DNA of 64,000 nucleotides from Desulfobacteraceae bacterium. Lineage in GTDB: Bacteria; Desulfobacterota; DSM-4660; Desulfatiglandales; B25-G16. Positions 37,118 to 45,739 of the stretch are shown one piece after another. Position 1 is the stretch's first letter; each line of letters opens with the position of its first letter. The notes under the pieces are model-generated. The model did no database searches and was not told the origin of the DNA. It was given only the letters and a program-made list of their open reading frames with translations. Both the position numbers and the translations under genes were made by a program. The stretch is taken from positions 1 to 64,000 of the forward strand of contig JAUWNK010000001.1 of NCBI GenBank assembly GCA_030612685.1, in the 5' to 3' direction.

Positions 37118-38722
37118 ATGCCTGCTACCAAATATATCATCGTAACAGGAGGGGTTCTTTCCGGGTTGGGCAAAGGACTTGCTGCTGCCTCCATAGGTCA
37201 TCTTCTTTCGTCAAGGCTGAAGATTATCCCTATCAAATGTGATGGCTACCTTAATGTTGATCCAGGTACAATGAATCCATTTGAGCATGGGGAGGTATTT
37301 GTCCTGGATGACGGGGGAGAGGTGGATATGGATTTTGGACACTATGAGCGATTCCTGAGTATTAGGTGCAAATCCACTTGGAATCTCACCATGGGTAAGA
37401 TATTTCACATGGTAAGAGAAAAAGAGAGGAGAGGGGATTATTTAGGAAAGACTGTTCAATACATTCCCCATGTTACTGATATCATTAAAAACCATATCTA
37501 TGAAATCGCCAGGGAAGAATCGGCTGATCTTATTTTAGTGGAAATAGGTGGAACTGTAGGGGATATTGAAAATGAGCTCTTCCTTGAGGCAATGAGACAG
37601 ATGAAGGAGGATGTTGGCAGGGAAAACATTGTCTACATTCATTTGACATATGTCCCAATCCCCCGTGGAGTAAGTGAGCAGAAATCAAAGCCAACCCAGC
37701 AGAGCGTCAATCTTCTAAAACAGAGGGGAATTTTCCCGGATATTATAATAGGTAGATGTTCGGAATTTTTAAGCAAAGAGATAAAATCAAAAATCTCTAA
37801 TTTTTGTGATGTAAGCCCCGAGGCCGTAATCACCGGCCTCGATGTGGATGATATTTACGAGATACCTATTGTCTTTGAAAAAGAGGGGGTAGCTGAAATC
37901 CTCCATAAAAAACTAAATATTTACTCTCCCCCGGACCTGAGAAGATGGAAGGCTCTGATTGAAAATATAAGGAATCCAAAAAGCGAAATAACAGTGGCCA
38001 TGTGTGGAAAGTACACCAAACTCGAGGATTCTTATGCCTCAATTATTGAATCACTGAATCACTGCTCAGCCCACCTGGGATGTAAGATAAGCCTCGAATG
38101 GATAGAAACAACAGACCTTACAGATGCTAAGGTTTTAGATGGCTTGGATGGGGTGATTGTTCCTGGCGGCTTTGGCTCCAGGGGAACGGAGGGGAAGATT
38201 GAAATTATTAGAAGGGCCAGGGAAGAAAATATTCCGTTTCTTGGTCTCTGCCTCGGGCTTCAATTGGCAGTTGTAGAGTATGCACGAAACGTCTGCCGCC
38301 TAAAAGGGGCTAATAGCACCGAGTTTGATCCGGATACACCTTTCCCTGTGATAGATATGCTTCCGGAACAAAAAAATATTAAAGAAAAGGGTGGCACCAT
38401 GAGACTCGGGGCATATGAGGCCATTGTAAAGAAAGGATCAATAATCAGCAAGCTTTACAAATCAAGTGTTATTTCAGAAAGGCACAGGCATCGCTATGAG
38501 GTTAATCCCAAGTATCATAAGATCCTCACTGATAATGGGCTTGTCTTTTCAGGAACGAGCAGGGACAGAAGGCTGGTTGAGTTTATTGAGCTTCCTGAGC
38601 TTAAATACTTTGTAGCTACCCAGGCACATCCTGAGCTAAAATCAAGGATGGAGGAACCATCTCCTCTGTTTTATGGCTTTGTACAGGCCAGTTTGCATAG
38701 AAAAGGTAAGAATTATACCTAA
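37118..38722 (+). CDS. pyrG: CTP synthase
   Basis: Aminates UTP to CTP with glutamine as nitrogen source. Amidoligase domain: KYIIVTGGVLSGLGKGLAAA with the P-loop, YLNVDPGTMNPFEHGEVFV, GGTVGDIE, EQKSKPTQQSV. Class I glutaminase domain from about residue 290: VPGGFGSRG, nucleophile in PFLGLCLGLQLAV, and the C-terminal AQAHPE-like motif (ATQAHPELKSR). 534 residues is standard length. Stands alone between repeat-rich gaps. Confidence 0.97.
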   Translation: MPATKYIIVTGGVLSGLGKGLAAASIGHLLSSRLKIIPIKCDGYLNVDPGTMNPFEHGEVFVLDDGGEVDMDFGHYERFLSIRCKSTWNLTMGKIFHMVREKERRGDYLGKTVQYIPHVTDIIKNHIYEIAREESADLILVEIGGTVGDIENELFLEAMRQMKEDVGRENIVYIHLTYVPIPRGVSEQKSKPTQQSVNLLKQRGIFPDIIIGRCSEFLSKEIKSKISNFCDVSPEAVITGLDVDDIYEIPIVFEKEGVAEILHKKLNIYSPPDLRRWKALIENIRNPKSEITVAMCGKYTKLEDSYASIIESLNHCSAHLGCKISLEWIETTDLTDAKVLDGLDGVIVPGGFGSRGTEGKIEIIRRAREENIPFLGLCLGLQLAVVEYARNVCRLKGANSTEFDPDTPFPVIDMLPEQKNIKEKGGTMRLGAYEAIVKKGSIISKLYKSSVISERHRHRYEVNPKYHKILTDNGLVFSGTSRDRRLVEFIELPELKYFVATQAHPELKSRMEEPSPLFYGFVQASLHRKGKNYT

Positions 38723-38748
38723 TTACTCTTGATCATTTAGCTTTTTTT

Positions 38749-38940
38749 GTAATTACTCAGGTATCTTGCCACAAAGACACCAAGACACCAAGATTATAGT
38801 ATTATTCTTTATTATAGTCTTTCTAATGCGTGGCACATTGAAATTAATGAGCCTAAGGCTCATTAATGAGAAAACTGCGTTATTAAATTTATATTCATCT
38901 TCTCTTTGGGTCTTTGTGCCTTTGTGGCTGAATAGTTACC
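38749..38940. repeat. MITE-like element, 'GCCACAAAG-CACCAAG' family, copy 2
   Basis: The left end GTAATTACTCAG...GCCACAAAGACACCAAG and right end CTTTGTGCCTTTGTGGC followed by TGAATAGTTAC are imperfect inverted copies of each other and match copy 1 at 8949-9159. An open frame runs through it into the GAF-ANTAR gene and would add 65 spurious residues if the ATG at 38766 were used. Confidence 0.75.
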
Positions 38941-38960
38941 TTTTTTTAAGCCTAAACCAC

Positions 38961-39671
38961 ATGGATAAAATATCGGAAGAAACATATGATAAGTATATCA
39001 AGGCTCTCACCGAGATAAGTGAAGCTATAACATCAGACAAATACCTGGAAGATATTCTCAAATTGATCGTTATGGTTACTGCTAAGGTCACGGGTGTGGA
39101 CATCTGTTCCCTTTGGCTGATAGAGGAAAGTGAAAAAGGTAAAAAAGCCAGGCTCAAGGCCACCCAGGCAATTGATCCAGATTATGTTAAGGATAGGGTC
39201 CTCGCCATGAATGAGGGAGTTGTGGGCTTTGTGGCCTCGAAAAACAAGCCTCTCATAATTGCAGATGTATTAAAAGAGCCAAGATTTAAGGAAAAAGAGA
39301 TGGCAAAAAAGTTGGGCCTGGTCTCCATGGTTAGTGTTCCCATGCACGTAAAAGAGGACAAGGTCATTGGAGTCTTAAACTGTTTTACAGCCAAACCCCA
39401 TAAATTTTCAGAAATCGAGCTGAATCTTATTACTACTGTGGCCAATCAGGCTGCGGTTGCTATTGAAAATACACAACTTATGGTCAGAACAAAGATTATA
39501 GAGGCGGAGCTCGAAAAGAGAAAGATGATTGATAGAGCAAAGGAGATATTGATGGCAAAGAAGGGCTTCTCTGCTGAAAAAGCCTTCCGCTGGATACAGA
39601 AAAAGAGTATGGATACCAGAAAATCTATGAAAGAAATAGCAGAGGCAATTATAATTTCTCAGGATATATAA
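38961..39671 (+). CDS. GAF-ANTAR transcription antiterminator
   Basis: Predicted signal-responsive RNA-binding regulator. The start at 38961 (MDKISEETYDKYIKAL) is chosen because everything upstream in frame is a MITE-like element. GAF sensor domain at about residues 20-165 (GVDICSLWLIEE; MNEGVVGFVASKNKPLIIAD; VSMVSVPMHVKEDKVIGVLN; VANQAAVAIENTQL). ANTAR domain at about 175-232: RKMIDRAKEILMAKKGFSAE, then AFRWIQKKSMDTRKSMKEIA. ANTAR domains bind paired hexaloop hairpins in nascent RNA and block a terminator. Two such leaders lie just downstream, before gdhA (39726-39798) and before the glutamate synthase gene (44031-44107). The GAF ligand is unknown. Confidence 0.9.
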   Translation: MDKISEETYDKYIKALTEISEAITSDKYLEDILKLIVMVTAKVTGVDICSLWLIEESEKGKKARLKATQAIDPDYVKDRVLAMNEGVVGFVASKNKPLIIADVLKEPRFKEKEMAKKLGLVSMVSVPMHVKEDKVIGVLNCFTAKPHKFSEIELNLITTVANQAAVAIENTQLMVRTKIIEAELEKRKMIDRAKEILMAKKGFSAEKAFRWIQKKSMDTRKSMKEIAEAIIISQDI

Positions 39672-39675
39672 AAAC

Positions 39676-39704
39676 TTGACATAGGTTTAATTCTTTATTA
39701 TTAG
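39676..39704 (+). promoter_or_regulatory. Sigma70-type promoter of the gdhA leader
   Basis: A perfect TTGACA (39676-39681) is followed after 17 bp by TATTAG (39699-39704). It sits just after the antiterminator stop codon and ahead of the ANTAR hairpins. An almost identical arrangement precedes the glutamate synthase leader (TTGACA at 43983). Confidence 0.65.
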
Positions 39705-39725
39705 TAATATACATTTAGAAAAGAA

Positions 39726-39761
39726 GTAATACAACGGCGTATTACAGAAGACAACGGAGTC
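39726..39761 (+). promoter_or_regulatory. ANTAR-type two-hairpin antitermination element (gdhA leader)
   Basis: Hairpin P1: GTAATAC (39726-39732), hexaloop AACGGC, GTATTAC. A four-base linker AGAA. Hairpin P2: GAC (39750-39752), hexaloop AACGGA, GTC (39759-39761). Both loops have A at position 1 and G at position 4, the two bases known to matter in ANTAR RNA targets. The 3' strand of P2 overlaps the 5' strand of the terminator, so protein-bound P2 would prevent termination. Confidence 0.8.
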
Positions 39762-39798
39762 CACAACATCTCAGAGATGAGATGGGTGGATTTTTTTT
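39759..39798 (+). terminator. Leader terminator overlapping ANTAR hairpin P2
   Basis: GTCCAC (39759-39764) can pair with GTGGAT (39786-39791) around an inner CATCTC/GAGATG stem, followed by eight T residues (39791-39798). It shares bases 39759-39761 with the upstream hairpin, so the two structures are mutually exclusive. Confidence 0.8.
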
Positions 39799-39815
39799 GT
39801 TCAAAAACTAATTAA

Positions 39816-39878
39816 AATGCCTGCGCGCTTGCTGTTGCCCGTGTGCTCGAAGCAATGAAACTTCGCGGTTGGGTTTAG
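39816..39878 (+). pseudogene. Relic of another glutamate dehydrogenase C-terminus
   Basis: The frame reads NACALAVARVLEAMKLRGWV followed by TAG. This aligns with the last residues of the intact gdhA ([17 protein letters not shown], stop at 41237) without being a copy of it, so it derives from a different GDH. It is followed by that gene's probable terminator (39880-39918). It lies between the ANTAR leader and the intact gdhA, suggesting gene replacement at this locus. Confidence 0.75.
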
Positions 39879-39879
39879 G

Positions 39880-39925
39880 TCTGCTTTGTCAGATTAAAGC
39901 CTGATGTGACAAAGCAGATTTAGTC
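39880..39925 (+). terminator. Rho-independent terminator-like hairpin after the GDH relic
   Basis: TCTGCTTTGTCA (39880-39891) and TGACAAAGCAGA (39907-39918) form a perfect 12-bp stem with a 15-base loop, followed by TTTAGTCTTT. It lies between the ANTAR leader and gdhA, so transcripts from the TTGACA promoter must pass it to reach gdhA unless another promoter lies downstream. Confidence 0.75.
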
Positions 39926-39986
39926 TTTATTCATAAATTACCAGCATTGTTGGGAATTTAACAAGGTAAAATAGAAAGGAGTAAAA

Positions 39987-41237
39987 ATGAAAGAAGAGCT
40001 TAACCCCTTTAGTATTGCTCAGAAGCAATTAGACGATGCTGCCGAAAAACTTGGCCTGGATGAAGCCACCCATGAACTTCTCCGTTGGCCTATGCAAGAA
40101 TTGAAGGTTACAATTCCTGTCAAGATGGATGACGGTTCCACTAAGATCTTCCATGCCTTTCGTATCCAGTATAACACAGCCCGTGGTCCTGCCAAGGGAG
40201 GCATCCGCTGGCATCCGGATGAAACTGTCGACACAGTACGCGCTCTTGCGGCATGGATGACCTGGAAAACCTCCGTAGTCGACATCCCTTTAGGTGGCGG
40301 TAAAGGGGGAATTATTTGTAACCCCAAGGAACTGTCCGAGACTGAAAAGGAGCGACTGGCTCGTGCTTACATTCGGGCTATAGCCAGGTCTCTTGGCGTC
40401 ACCAAGGATGTCCCCGCACCTGATGTTTACACCACCCCACAAATTATGGCATGGATGATGGATGAATATGAAACGATCATGGGTGAAAAACAGCCAGGTG
40501 TGATCACAGGAAAACCGATTCCCTTAGGCGGGTCCCAGGGACGTGATGATGCCACAGCCAGAGGTGGGATCTATGTGACTCAAGAAGCGGCCACAGCTTA
40601 TGGTGTGGATCTCAAGGGCCAGACAATGGCTATTCAAGGTTTTGGCAATGCTGGTCAGCATGCAGCCCGGCTTGGTGAGGAGATTCTCGGTCTCAAGCTG
40701 GTGGCTGCCTCGGATTCCAAGGGAGGCATTTACAGCGCAGATGGTATAGATGTAGAGGCACTTATTGAACATAAGCTCAAGAATGGCAGGGTCAATGATC
40801 TTCCCAAGGCAGAAGAGATAAGCAATGAGCAACTTCTCGAACTCGAGGTCGCGGTCCTTTTTCCTTCCGCCCTGGAAAATGTTATCACAGAAGAAAATGC
40901 TGATAGGTTACGCTGTAAGATGCTCTGCGAACTGGCCAACGGTCCCACAACACCAGAGGCAGATGACATCCTTTTTGAAAAAGGAATAATCGTATTGCCG
41001 GATTTCCTGGCCAACGCTGGGGGCGTTACTGTATCCTACCTGGAGCAGGTCCAGAATGCCTATAACCTTTACTGGGAAATAGAGGAAATCCACTGGAGAC
41101 TGAAAGAAAAAATGAGTCGTGCCTTTAAAGGTGTTTATGAAATGAGCCAAAATAACAAGGTCAACATGCGCCAGGCTGCCTATTTGGTGTCTGTAGCCAG
41201 GGTTGCCGAGGCCTGTAAGCTTCGTGGCTGGGTGTAA
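39987..41237 (+). CDS. gdhA: Glutamate dehydrogenase
   Basis: Catalyses reversible amination of 2-oxoglutarate to glutamate. 416 residues, the short hexameric type. The glutamate-binding Lys is in [13 protein letters not shown] (about residue 110), with [18 protein letters not shown] and the dinucleotide-binding [15 protein letters not shown] (about 218). It begins behind a GAAAGGAGT site. Upstream are an ANTAR leader and a relic GDH end; downstream at 42 bp is the PEP/pyruvate-binding protein gene. NAD versus NADP use is not clear from the fingerprint alone. Confidence 0.95.
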   Translation: MKEELNPFSIAQKQLDDAAEKLGLDEATHELLRWPMQELKVTIPVKMDDGSTKIFHAFRIQYNTARGPAKGGIRWHPDETVDTVRALAAWMTWKTSVVDIPLGGGKGGIICNPKELSETEKERLARAYIRAIARSLGVTKDVPAPDVYTTPQIMAWMMDEYETIMGEKQPGVITGKPIPLGGSQGRDDATARGGIYVTQEAATAYGVDLKGQTMAIQGFGNAGQHAARLGEEILGLKLVAASDSKGGIYSADGIDVEALIEHKLKNGRVNDLPKAEEISNEQLLELEVAVLFPSALENVITEENADRLRCKMLCELANGPTTPEADDILFEKGIIVLPDFLANAGGVTVSYLEQVQNAYNLYWEIEEIHWRLKEKMSRAFKGVYEMSQNNKVNMRQAAYLVSVARVAEACKLRGWV

Positions 41238-41279
41238 TATAGTAAAAATGGCTTTTTTGGTGAAAACAATACATCGGAA

Positions 41280-43895
41280 ATGGAATCAAAAACAATAAAC
41301 AGTGGAATAGTGGCCTTGGACGAAGTCCTTAAAGGGCTTCGTTTTGGAGATAATGTTGTGTGGCAAGTAGACAACCTAAAGGAATACTTATATTTCGTAG
41401 AGCCTTTTGCAGACCAGGCAATACGCGATAGCGGCAACTGCGTTTACCTGCGGTTTGCGCCTCATCCCTCGATTATCGTGCCTCGCCGCGGTCTTGTCAT
41501 AAAAGAGGTAGACCCGGGAGATGGCTTCGACTCTTTCAGTGCCCAGGTACACCTTGTTATTGAGGAATGGGCAAATAAAAAATTTTTTATCCTCGATAAC
41601 TTATCAGCCCTTGTGGAGGAGTGGGCAACAGACGAGCTAGTGGCGAATTTTTTCCAGGTTACATGCCCTTTCCTGCGTGAGCTAAATACAGTCGCATACT
41701 TCGCTCTGACGCGTGGTCATCATGCCCATAGCGCTGTTGCAAGGATTCGGGACACCACACAGGTGCTTATCGATGTTTACCATATAAAAGGCAAGATGTA
41801 CATTCACCCATTGAAGGTTTGGGACCGTTACTCTCCACAAATGTTCCTACCCCATATAGTTACTGAAAGAAGTTGGCAGCCGGTTTTCCAAAGTAGTGAA
41901 GCTGCAGCAGTGTCTGCGATTGCACATAAACATCCACTCCACACCGTGGAAAGCCCAATCGCCCCGTGGGACAGTGTCTACCATAAGCTGAGTCAATATA
42001 GCGAAGCCGGTGAAGACGCTCGGCAGATGACACCTGAGATCCAGGCCCTTAAACAAGAGTTTTCACGGATGTTGATCGGAAATCATCCTGAATTTAACAG
42101 GCTGGCAGATTCCTATTTAACCTTGGAAGACTTATTCAGTATAAGGGACCGCATGATCGGCTCTGGGAGGATCGGGGGCAAGGCCGCTGGGATGTTGGTG
42201 GCCAGACGCATTCTAGCGGAGGAAGATGGCGAAATAGACTTTTCGCAGGTACTGGAAAACCACGACTCCTTCTACATTGGCTCAGACGTATTCTTCAGTT
42301 TCCTTGTTCATAACGACCTGTTCAGGCTCCGCCTGAAGTTATCAAGAGATTCCCAGTTCTCACGCGAAGAATTTGAAGAGGTGGAACAGAGCTTCCTGGC
42401 CGGCAGGTTCTCCGCAGAAATAATCGAGCAATTCCGAAATATGCTGGACTACTTCGGCCAGGCACCGATTATTGTAAGATCCAGCAGCCTTCTGGAAGAC
42501 AGCTTCGGGAATGCATTTGCAGGCAAATATAGAAGCGAATTTTGCGCAAACCAGGGCAGCCCTGATGAGAGGTTAGAGGTTTTTTTGCGTGCAGTAAAAC
42601 TGGTCTATGCAAGCACATTGAGTCCTGATGCCCTTTCATATCGACGCAGGCGAGGACTGGGCGAAAGCGATGAGCAGATGGCCATCCTGGTGCAACGCGT
42701 CTCAGGAATACCTTACAAGGACTATTTCTTTCCGAGCCTTGCAGGTGTGGCATTCTCAAGAAACCTCTACGCATGGACCAGTCGCATAGATTCCAATAAG
42801 GGCGTGATACGCCTGGTATTCGGGTTAGGGACTCGCGCTGTAAACCGGGTAGGTGGAGACTACCCAAGAATGATTGCGGTTAGCCATCCCCAGCTCAGAC
42901 CTGAGGTTGGTATGGAAATAGCGAAGTATTCTCAACACGAAATAGACCTTCTTGACCTTGAGACAAACAAATTCGTGACTCTGCCAACAGATGAGGTGCT
43001 TTCCAAAGACAAATATCCAAATATTCACTTGCTTGTATCCATAATGAAGGACGGTTACTTGCATGATCCCTACGGCATGATCCATCCGGATTCAGGAGAA
43101 AAACTCGTGCTGACCTTTAACAAGCTCATCAGCGGAACAAATTTCGTTAAAATTACGGGAAATATGCTGGAGAGTCTGGACAGGGCTTATGGCCACCCAA
43201 TAGACACGGAATTTACCGCGTCTGTGGATGCCAGTGGTAATCTCAGAGTCAATTTACTGCAATGCAGGCCGTTATGGCTCCCAGGGCTATCGGGCCCTGT
43301 AAAGGTGCCTGATAATATTCCCCGGGAGCGCACCCTCTTTAAGGCCAAAAGAGTTATAAGCGGCGGAGTGGTCAGTGGAATCCAACATATTATTTATATA
43401 GACCCTCGCCGTTATGCCGAAATCACATCAATGGAGCTTAAAAGGTCAGTGGGCCGGGTAGTAGGGCGCCTCAACGGACATCCACGCCTTGTGACCGGTA
43501 AATTTTTGATGATGGGTCCGGGCAGGTGGGGCAGTGGTAACATCGACCTCGGTGTCAATGTGAGCTATGCAGATATTGATAACACTGCGATTCTTGTTGA
43601 AATTGCTCGCGAAGATTCTGGCCACGTTCCCGAAGTGTCTTACGGGACGCACTTTTTTCAGGATCTCGTGGAAGGCCAAATTATTTACTTACCAGTTTAT
43701 CCAGATGACCCAGAGACCATGTTTAATAATTTGTTCTTTAAAGACTCTACAAATATTTTAACTGATTTGTTACCAGAAAGTAGCCAGTTTGAAGATGTAG
43801 TGCATGTCATTGATGTCCCGCAAATAGCTAATGGGGCATATGCGAGAGTTGTTGCAGACCCCCAAAGTCACAATGCTATTTGTTTCTTGGGATAA
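41280..43895 (+). CDS. PEP/pyruvate-binding-domain protein with KaiC-like N-terminus
   Basis: 871 residues. Residues 1-230 resemble a RecA/KaiC-type ATPase (SGIVALDEVLKGLRFGDNVV; FFILDNLSALVEEW; YFALTRGHHA) but the Walker A lysine motif is missing. Residues about 285-690 are the ATP-grasp PPDK_N/PEP-synthase domain: GRIGGKAAGMLVARRIL, APIIVRSSSLLEDSFGNAFA, MAILVQRVSG. I see no phosphohistidine swivel domain and no PEP-binding TIM barrel, so it is not a full PEP synthase. Located between gdhA and the glutamate synthase gene, it may link energy or carbon status to nitrogen assimilation; this is inferred from position only. Confidence 0.75.
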   Translation: MESKTINSGIVALDEVLKGLRFGDNVVWQVDNLKEYLYFVEPFADQAIRDSGNCVYLRFAPHPSIIVPRRGLVIKEVDPGDGFDSFSAQVHLVIEEWANKKFFILDNLSALVEEWATDELVANFFQVTCPFLRELNTVAYFALTRGHHAHSAVARIRDTTQVLIDVYHIKGKMYIHPLKVWDRYSPQMFLPHIVTERSWQPVFQSSEAAAVSAIAHKHPLHTVESPIAPWDSVYHKLSQYSEAGEDARQMTPEIQALKQEFSRMLIGNHPEFNRLADSYLTLEDLFSIRDRMIGSGRIGGKAAGMLVARRILAEEDGEIDFSQVLENHDSFYIGSDVFFSFLVHNDLFRLRLKLSRDSQFSREEFEEVEQSFLAGRFSAEIIEQFRNMLDYFGQAPIIVRSSSLLEDSFGNAFAGKYRSEFCANQGSPDERLEVFLRAVKLVYASTLSPDALSYRRRRGLGESDEQMAILVQRVSGIPYKDYFFPSLAGVAFSRNLYAWTSRIDSNKGVIRLVFGLGTRAVNRVGGDYPRMIAVSHPQLRPEVGMEIAKYSQHEIDLLDLETNKFVTLPTDEVLSKDKYPNIHLLVSIMKDGYLHDPYGMIHPDSGEKLVLTFNKLISGTNFVKITGNMLESLDRAYGHPIDTEFTASVDASGNLRVNLLQCRPLWLPGLSGPVKVPDNIPRERTLFKAKRVISGGVVSGIQHIIYIDPRRYAEITSMELKRSVGRVVGRLNGHPRLVTGKFLMMGPGRWGSGNIDLGVNVSYADIDNTAILVEIAREDSGHVPEVSYGTHFFQDLVEGQIIYLPVYPDDPETMFNNLFFKDSTNILTDLLPESSQFEDVVHVIDVPQIANGAYARVVADPQSHNAICFLG

Positions 43896-43982
43896 GTTGA
43901 GTAGCCGTAATTCAGGCTTTTACATGAGACGATTATCATCTCCCAGGATATATGGCTGGGATAAAAAATATGTAAAAAGCTC

Positions 43983-44011
43983 TTGACAAAAGATTTATTT
44001 GCTAATATACA
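43983..44011 (+). promoter_or_regulatory. Sigma70-type promoter of the glutamate synthase leader
   Basis: TTGACA (43983-43988), 17-bp spacer, TATACA (44006-44011). Same design as the promoter at 39676 ahead of the gdhA leader. Confidence 0.65.
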
Positions 44012-44030
44012 AACCATATATTTTAATTGC

Positions 44031-44071
44031 CAGTAATACAGAGACGTATTACTGAAGGAGACGATGAAGTC
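44031..44071 (+). promoter_or_regulatory. ANTAR-type hairpin pair (glutamate synthase leader)
   Basis: P1: CAGTAATAC (44031-44039), hexaloop AGAGAC with A1 and G4, GTATTACTG, a perfect 9-bp stem whose core equals P1 of the gdhA leader. P2: GAC (44060-44062), loop GATGAA (G4 kept, A1 replaced by G), GTC (44069-44071). P2 overlaps the following terminator. P2 is weaker than in the first leader. Confidence 0.72.
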
Positions 44072-44107
44072 CACAGTTTACCAAAGTGTAGGCTGTGGAT
44101 TTTTTTT
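44070..44107 (+). terminator. Leader terminator before the glutamate synthase gene
   Basis: TCCACAG (44070-44076) pairs with CTGTGGA (44093-44099), followed by eight T residues (44100-44107). Its 5' strand shares bases with hairpin P2, as in the gdhA leader. Confidence 0.8.
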
Positions 44108-44149
44108 ACTTATTTTAAGTGGTGTTAATTAACAAAGGGAGGAATTATT

Positions 44150-45715
44150 ATGTCATTTAGCAAACCTAATCGTAGTGCTGCAACCGTGACCACGACCCGC
44201 ATAGAACCAGCACCCGGTTCCGGCATCTGCACCACCTGTCTAGATGGTTGTGAGGGCCCTTGTGAGGTGGGGCGCTCTGCCCTGAAAGGACGCGAGATGA
44301 TTTACCCACAACCCTTTGGTCTGATTACTGCGGGATCGGAAAAAGATTATCCAGTGGATTTCTCTCACTTCAATATCCAGGGAACATGCGTGGGTGCTAT
44401 TGGTATTGAAGCTGACCCAGATGTTGCCACCTTTCCGGCAGTGGATTGTTCTACCGCTTTAGGTGCTGACAGCGGCATCAAGATGGATTTCCCTGTATTT
44501 ACAGGCGCTTTAGGCTCTACTGAAATTGGACGGGTCAACTGGGAAGACATCGCTACAGGTGCAGCCATCTCTGGAGTAATTGTTGTTGCAGGAGAAAACA
44601 TTTGTGGCATGGATCCACAGGCAGAGTCCAAGAACGGCAAGATTGTTAAATCGCCTGAAATGGAACGTCGCATCGAATGCTTTAAAAGATGGTATGATGG
44701 CAAAGGCGGGGTTATTGTTCAGGCTAATGTGGAAGACACTAAACTTGGGGTACCCGAGTACGTCATCGAGAAACTGGGTGTGGAGATATTCGAACTGAAA
44801 TGGGGACAAGGCGCAAAAGACATCGGGGGTGAGGTGAAACTGCCAAGCCTTGAGAGAGCCTTACAGCTCAAAGAGCGCGGCTATATCGTGCTCCCTGATC
44901 CCACAAATCCGACTGTCCAGATTGCCTTTAAGGCCGGAGGTATCTCTGAATTCGAAAGACACTCAAGGCTTGGTATGGTGGACGAGGATTCTTTTCATCA
45001 GAGCGTGCAATATCTTCGTAACACCGGTGCAAAGCATGTGACCTTAAAGACCGGTGCTTACCGACCTGTTGATCTGGCTCGTGCCATAAAATACTCCTCC
45101 GATGCAAAGATAGATTTATTGACTATCGACGGTGCAGGTGGAGGAACAGGTATGAGCCCCTGGAGAATGATGAATGAGTGGGGAATTCCCACTGTCCAGA
45201 TTGAATGCCTTGCATACCAGATGTGTGAACGTCTAAAGAAAAAGGGGGCATATATTCCACCCATTGCCATTGCCGGTGGTCTTTCCCTTGAGGATCACAT
45301 CTTTAAGGCCATAGCCCTTGGAGCACCCCATGTGAAGGCCATCTGTCTGGGAAGGGCTATGATGACAGCGTCCATGGTAGGCAAAACCCATGGCAGATTA
45401 ATGGCTGAAAAAATGGAGTCGAAAGGTGAAGACATTGAGGAAGGCTATCTGAGGCTTTTTGCAGTTGGCGCCCAATTAAAAGAGCGGTTCGGCAAGGATT
45501 TTGGGAAGCTCCCGGCCGGGGCCATCGGGATGTATTCATATATCGATCGCCTGCGACAAGGCCTGCAACAACTAATGGCAGGTGCAAGGAAATTTGCGCT
45601 TCGATATATTGACCGCAATGATTTGGTAGCGCTAACCAGAGAGGCGGCCGATGTTTCCGGTATTGCCTATGTTATGGAATCAGACCAGGAAGAGGTCGAC
45701 AAAATCTTAGGGTAA
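44150..45715 (+). CDS. FMN-binding glutamate synthase-family protein
   Basis: 521 residues corresponding to the central synthase domain of GltB, like the stand-alone archaeal-type proteins. Flavin/substrate barrel motifs: HVTLKTGAYRPVDLARAI, LLTIDGAGGGTGMSPWRMM, IPPIAIAGGLSLEDHIFKAI. The N-terminus has C27-x2-C30-x3-C34-x3-C38 (CTTCLDGCEGPC), a probable Fe-S or zinc site. No glutaminase domain is present, so ammonia must come from a separate subunit or directly. It begins behind a GGGAGGA site after an ANTAR leader and is followed 24 bp later by a ferredoxin gene that may be its electron donor. Confidence 0.85.
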   Translation: MSFSKPNRSAATVTTTRIEPAPGSGICTTCLDGCEGPCEVGRSALKGREMIYPQPFGLITAGSEKDYPVDFSHFNIQGTCVGAIGIEADPDVATFPAVDCSTALGADSGIKMDFPVFTGALGSTEIGRVNWEDIATGAAISGVIVVAGENICGMDPQAESKNGKIVKSPEMERRIECFKRWYDGKGGVIVQANVEDTKLGVPEYVIEKLGVEIFELKWGQGAKDIGGEVKLPSLERALQLKERGYIVLPDPTNPTVQIAFKAGGISEFERHSRLGMVDEDSFHQSVQYLRNTGAKHVTLKTGAYRPVDLARAIKYSSDAKIDLLTIDGAGGGTGMSPWRMMNEWGIPTVQIECLAYQMCERLKKKGAYIPPIAIAGGLSLEDHIFKAIALGAPHVKAICLGRAMMTASMVGKTHGRLMAEKMESKGEDIEEGYLRLFAVGAQLKERFGKDFGKLPAGAIGMYSYIDRLRQGLQQLMAGARKFALRYIDRNDLVALTREAADVSGIAYVMESDQEEVDKILG

Positions 45716-45739
45716 TCTTTTGAACGGAAGGAGATTAAA

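Noticed and set aside
38766-38960. Longer start for the GAF-ANTAR protein with a hydrophobic N-terminus
   Set aside because: The extra 65 codons are the translation of a MITE-like repeat also found upstream of clpB; the hydrophobic stretch is an artefact.
41280-43895. Calling this protein a phosphoenolpyruvate synthase (ppsA)
   Set aside because: The phosphohistidine swivel and PEP-binding barrel are absent, so the enzyme name would overstate what is visible.
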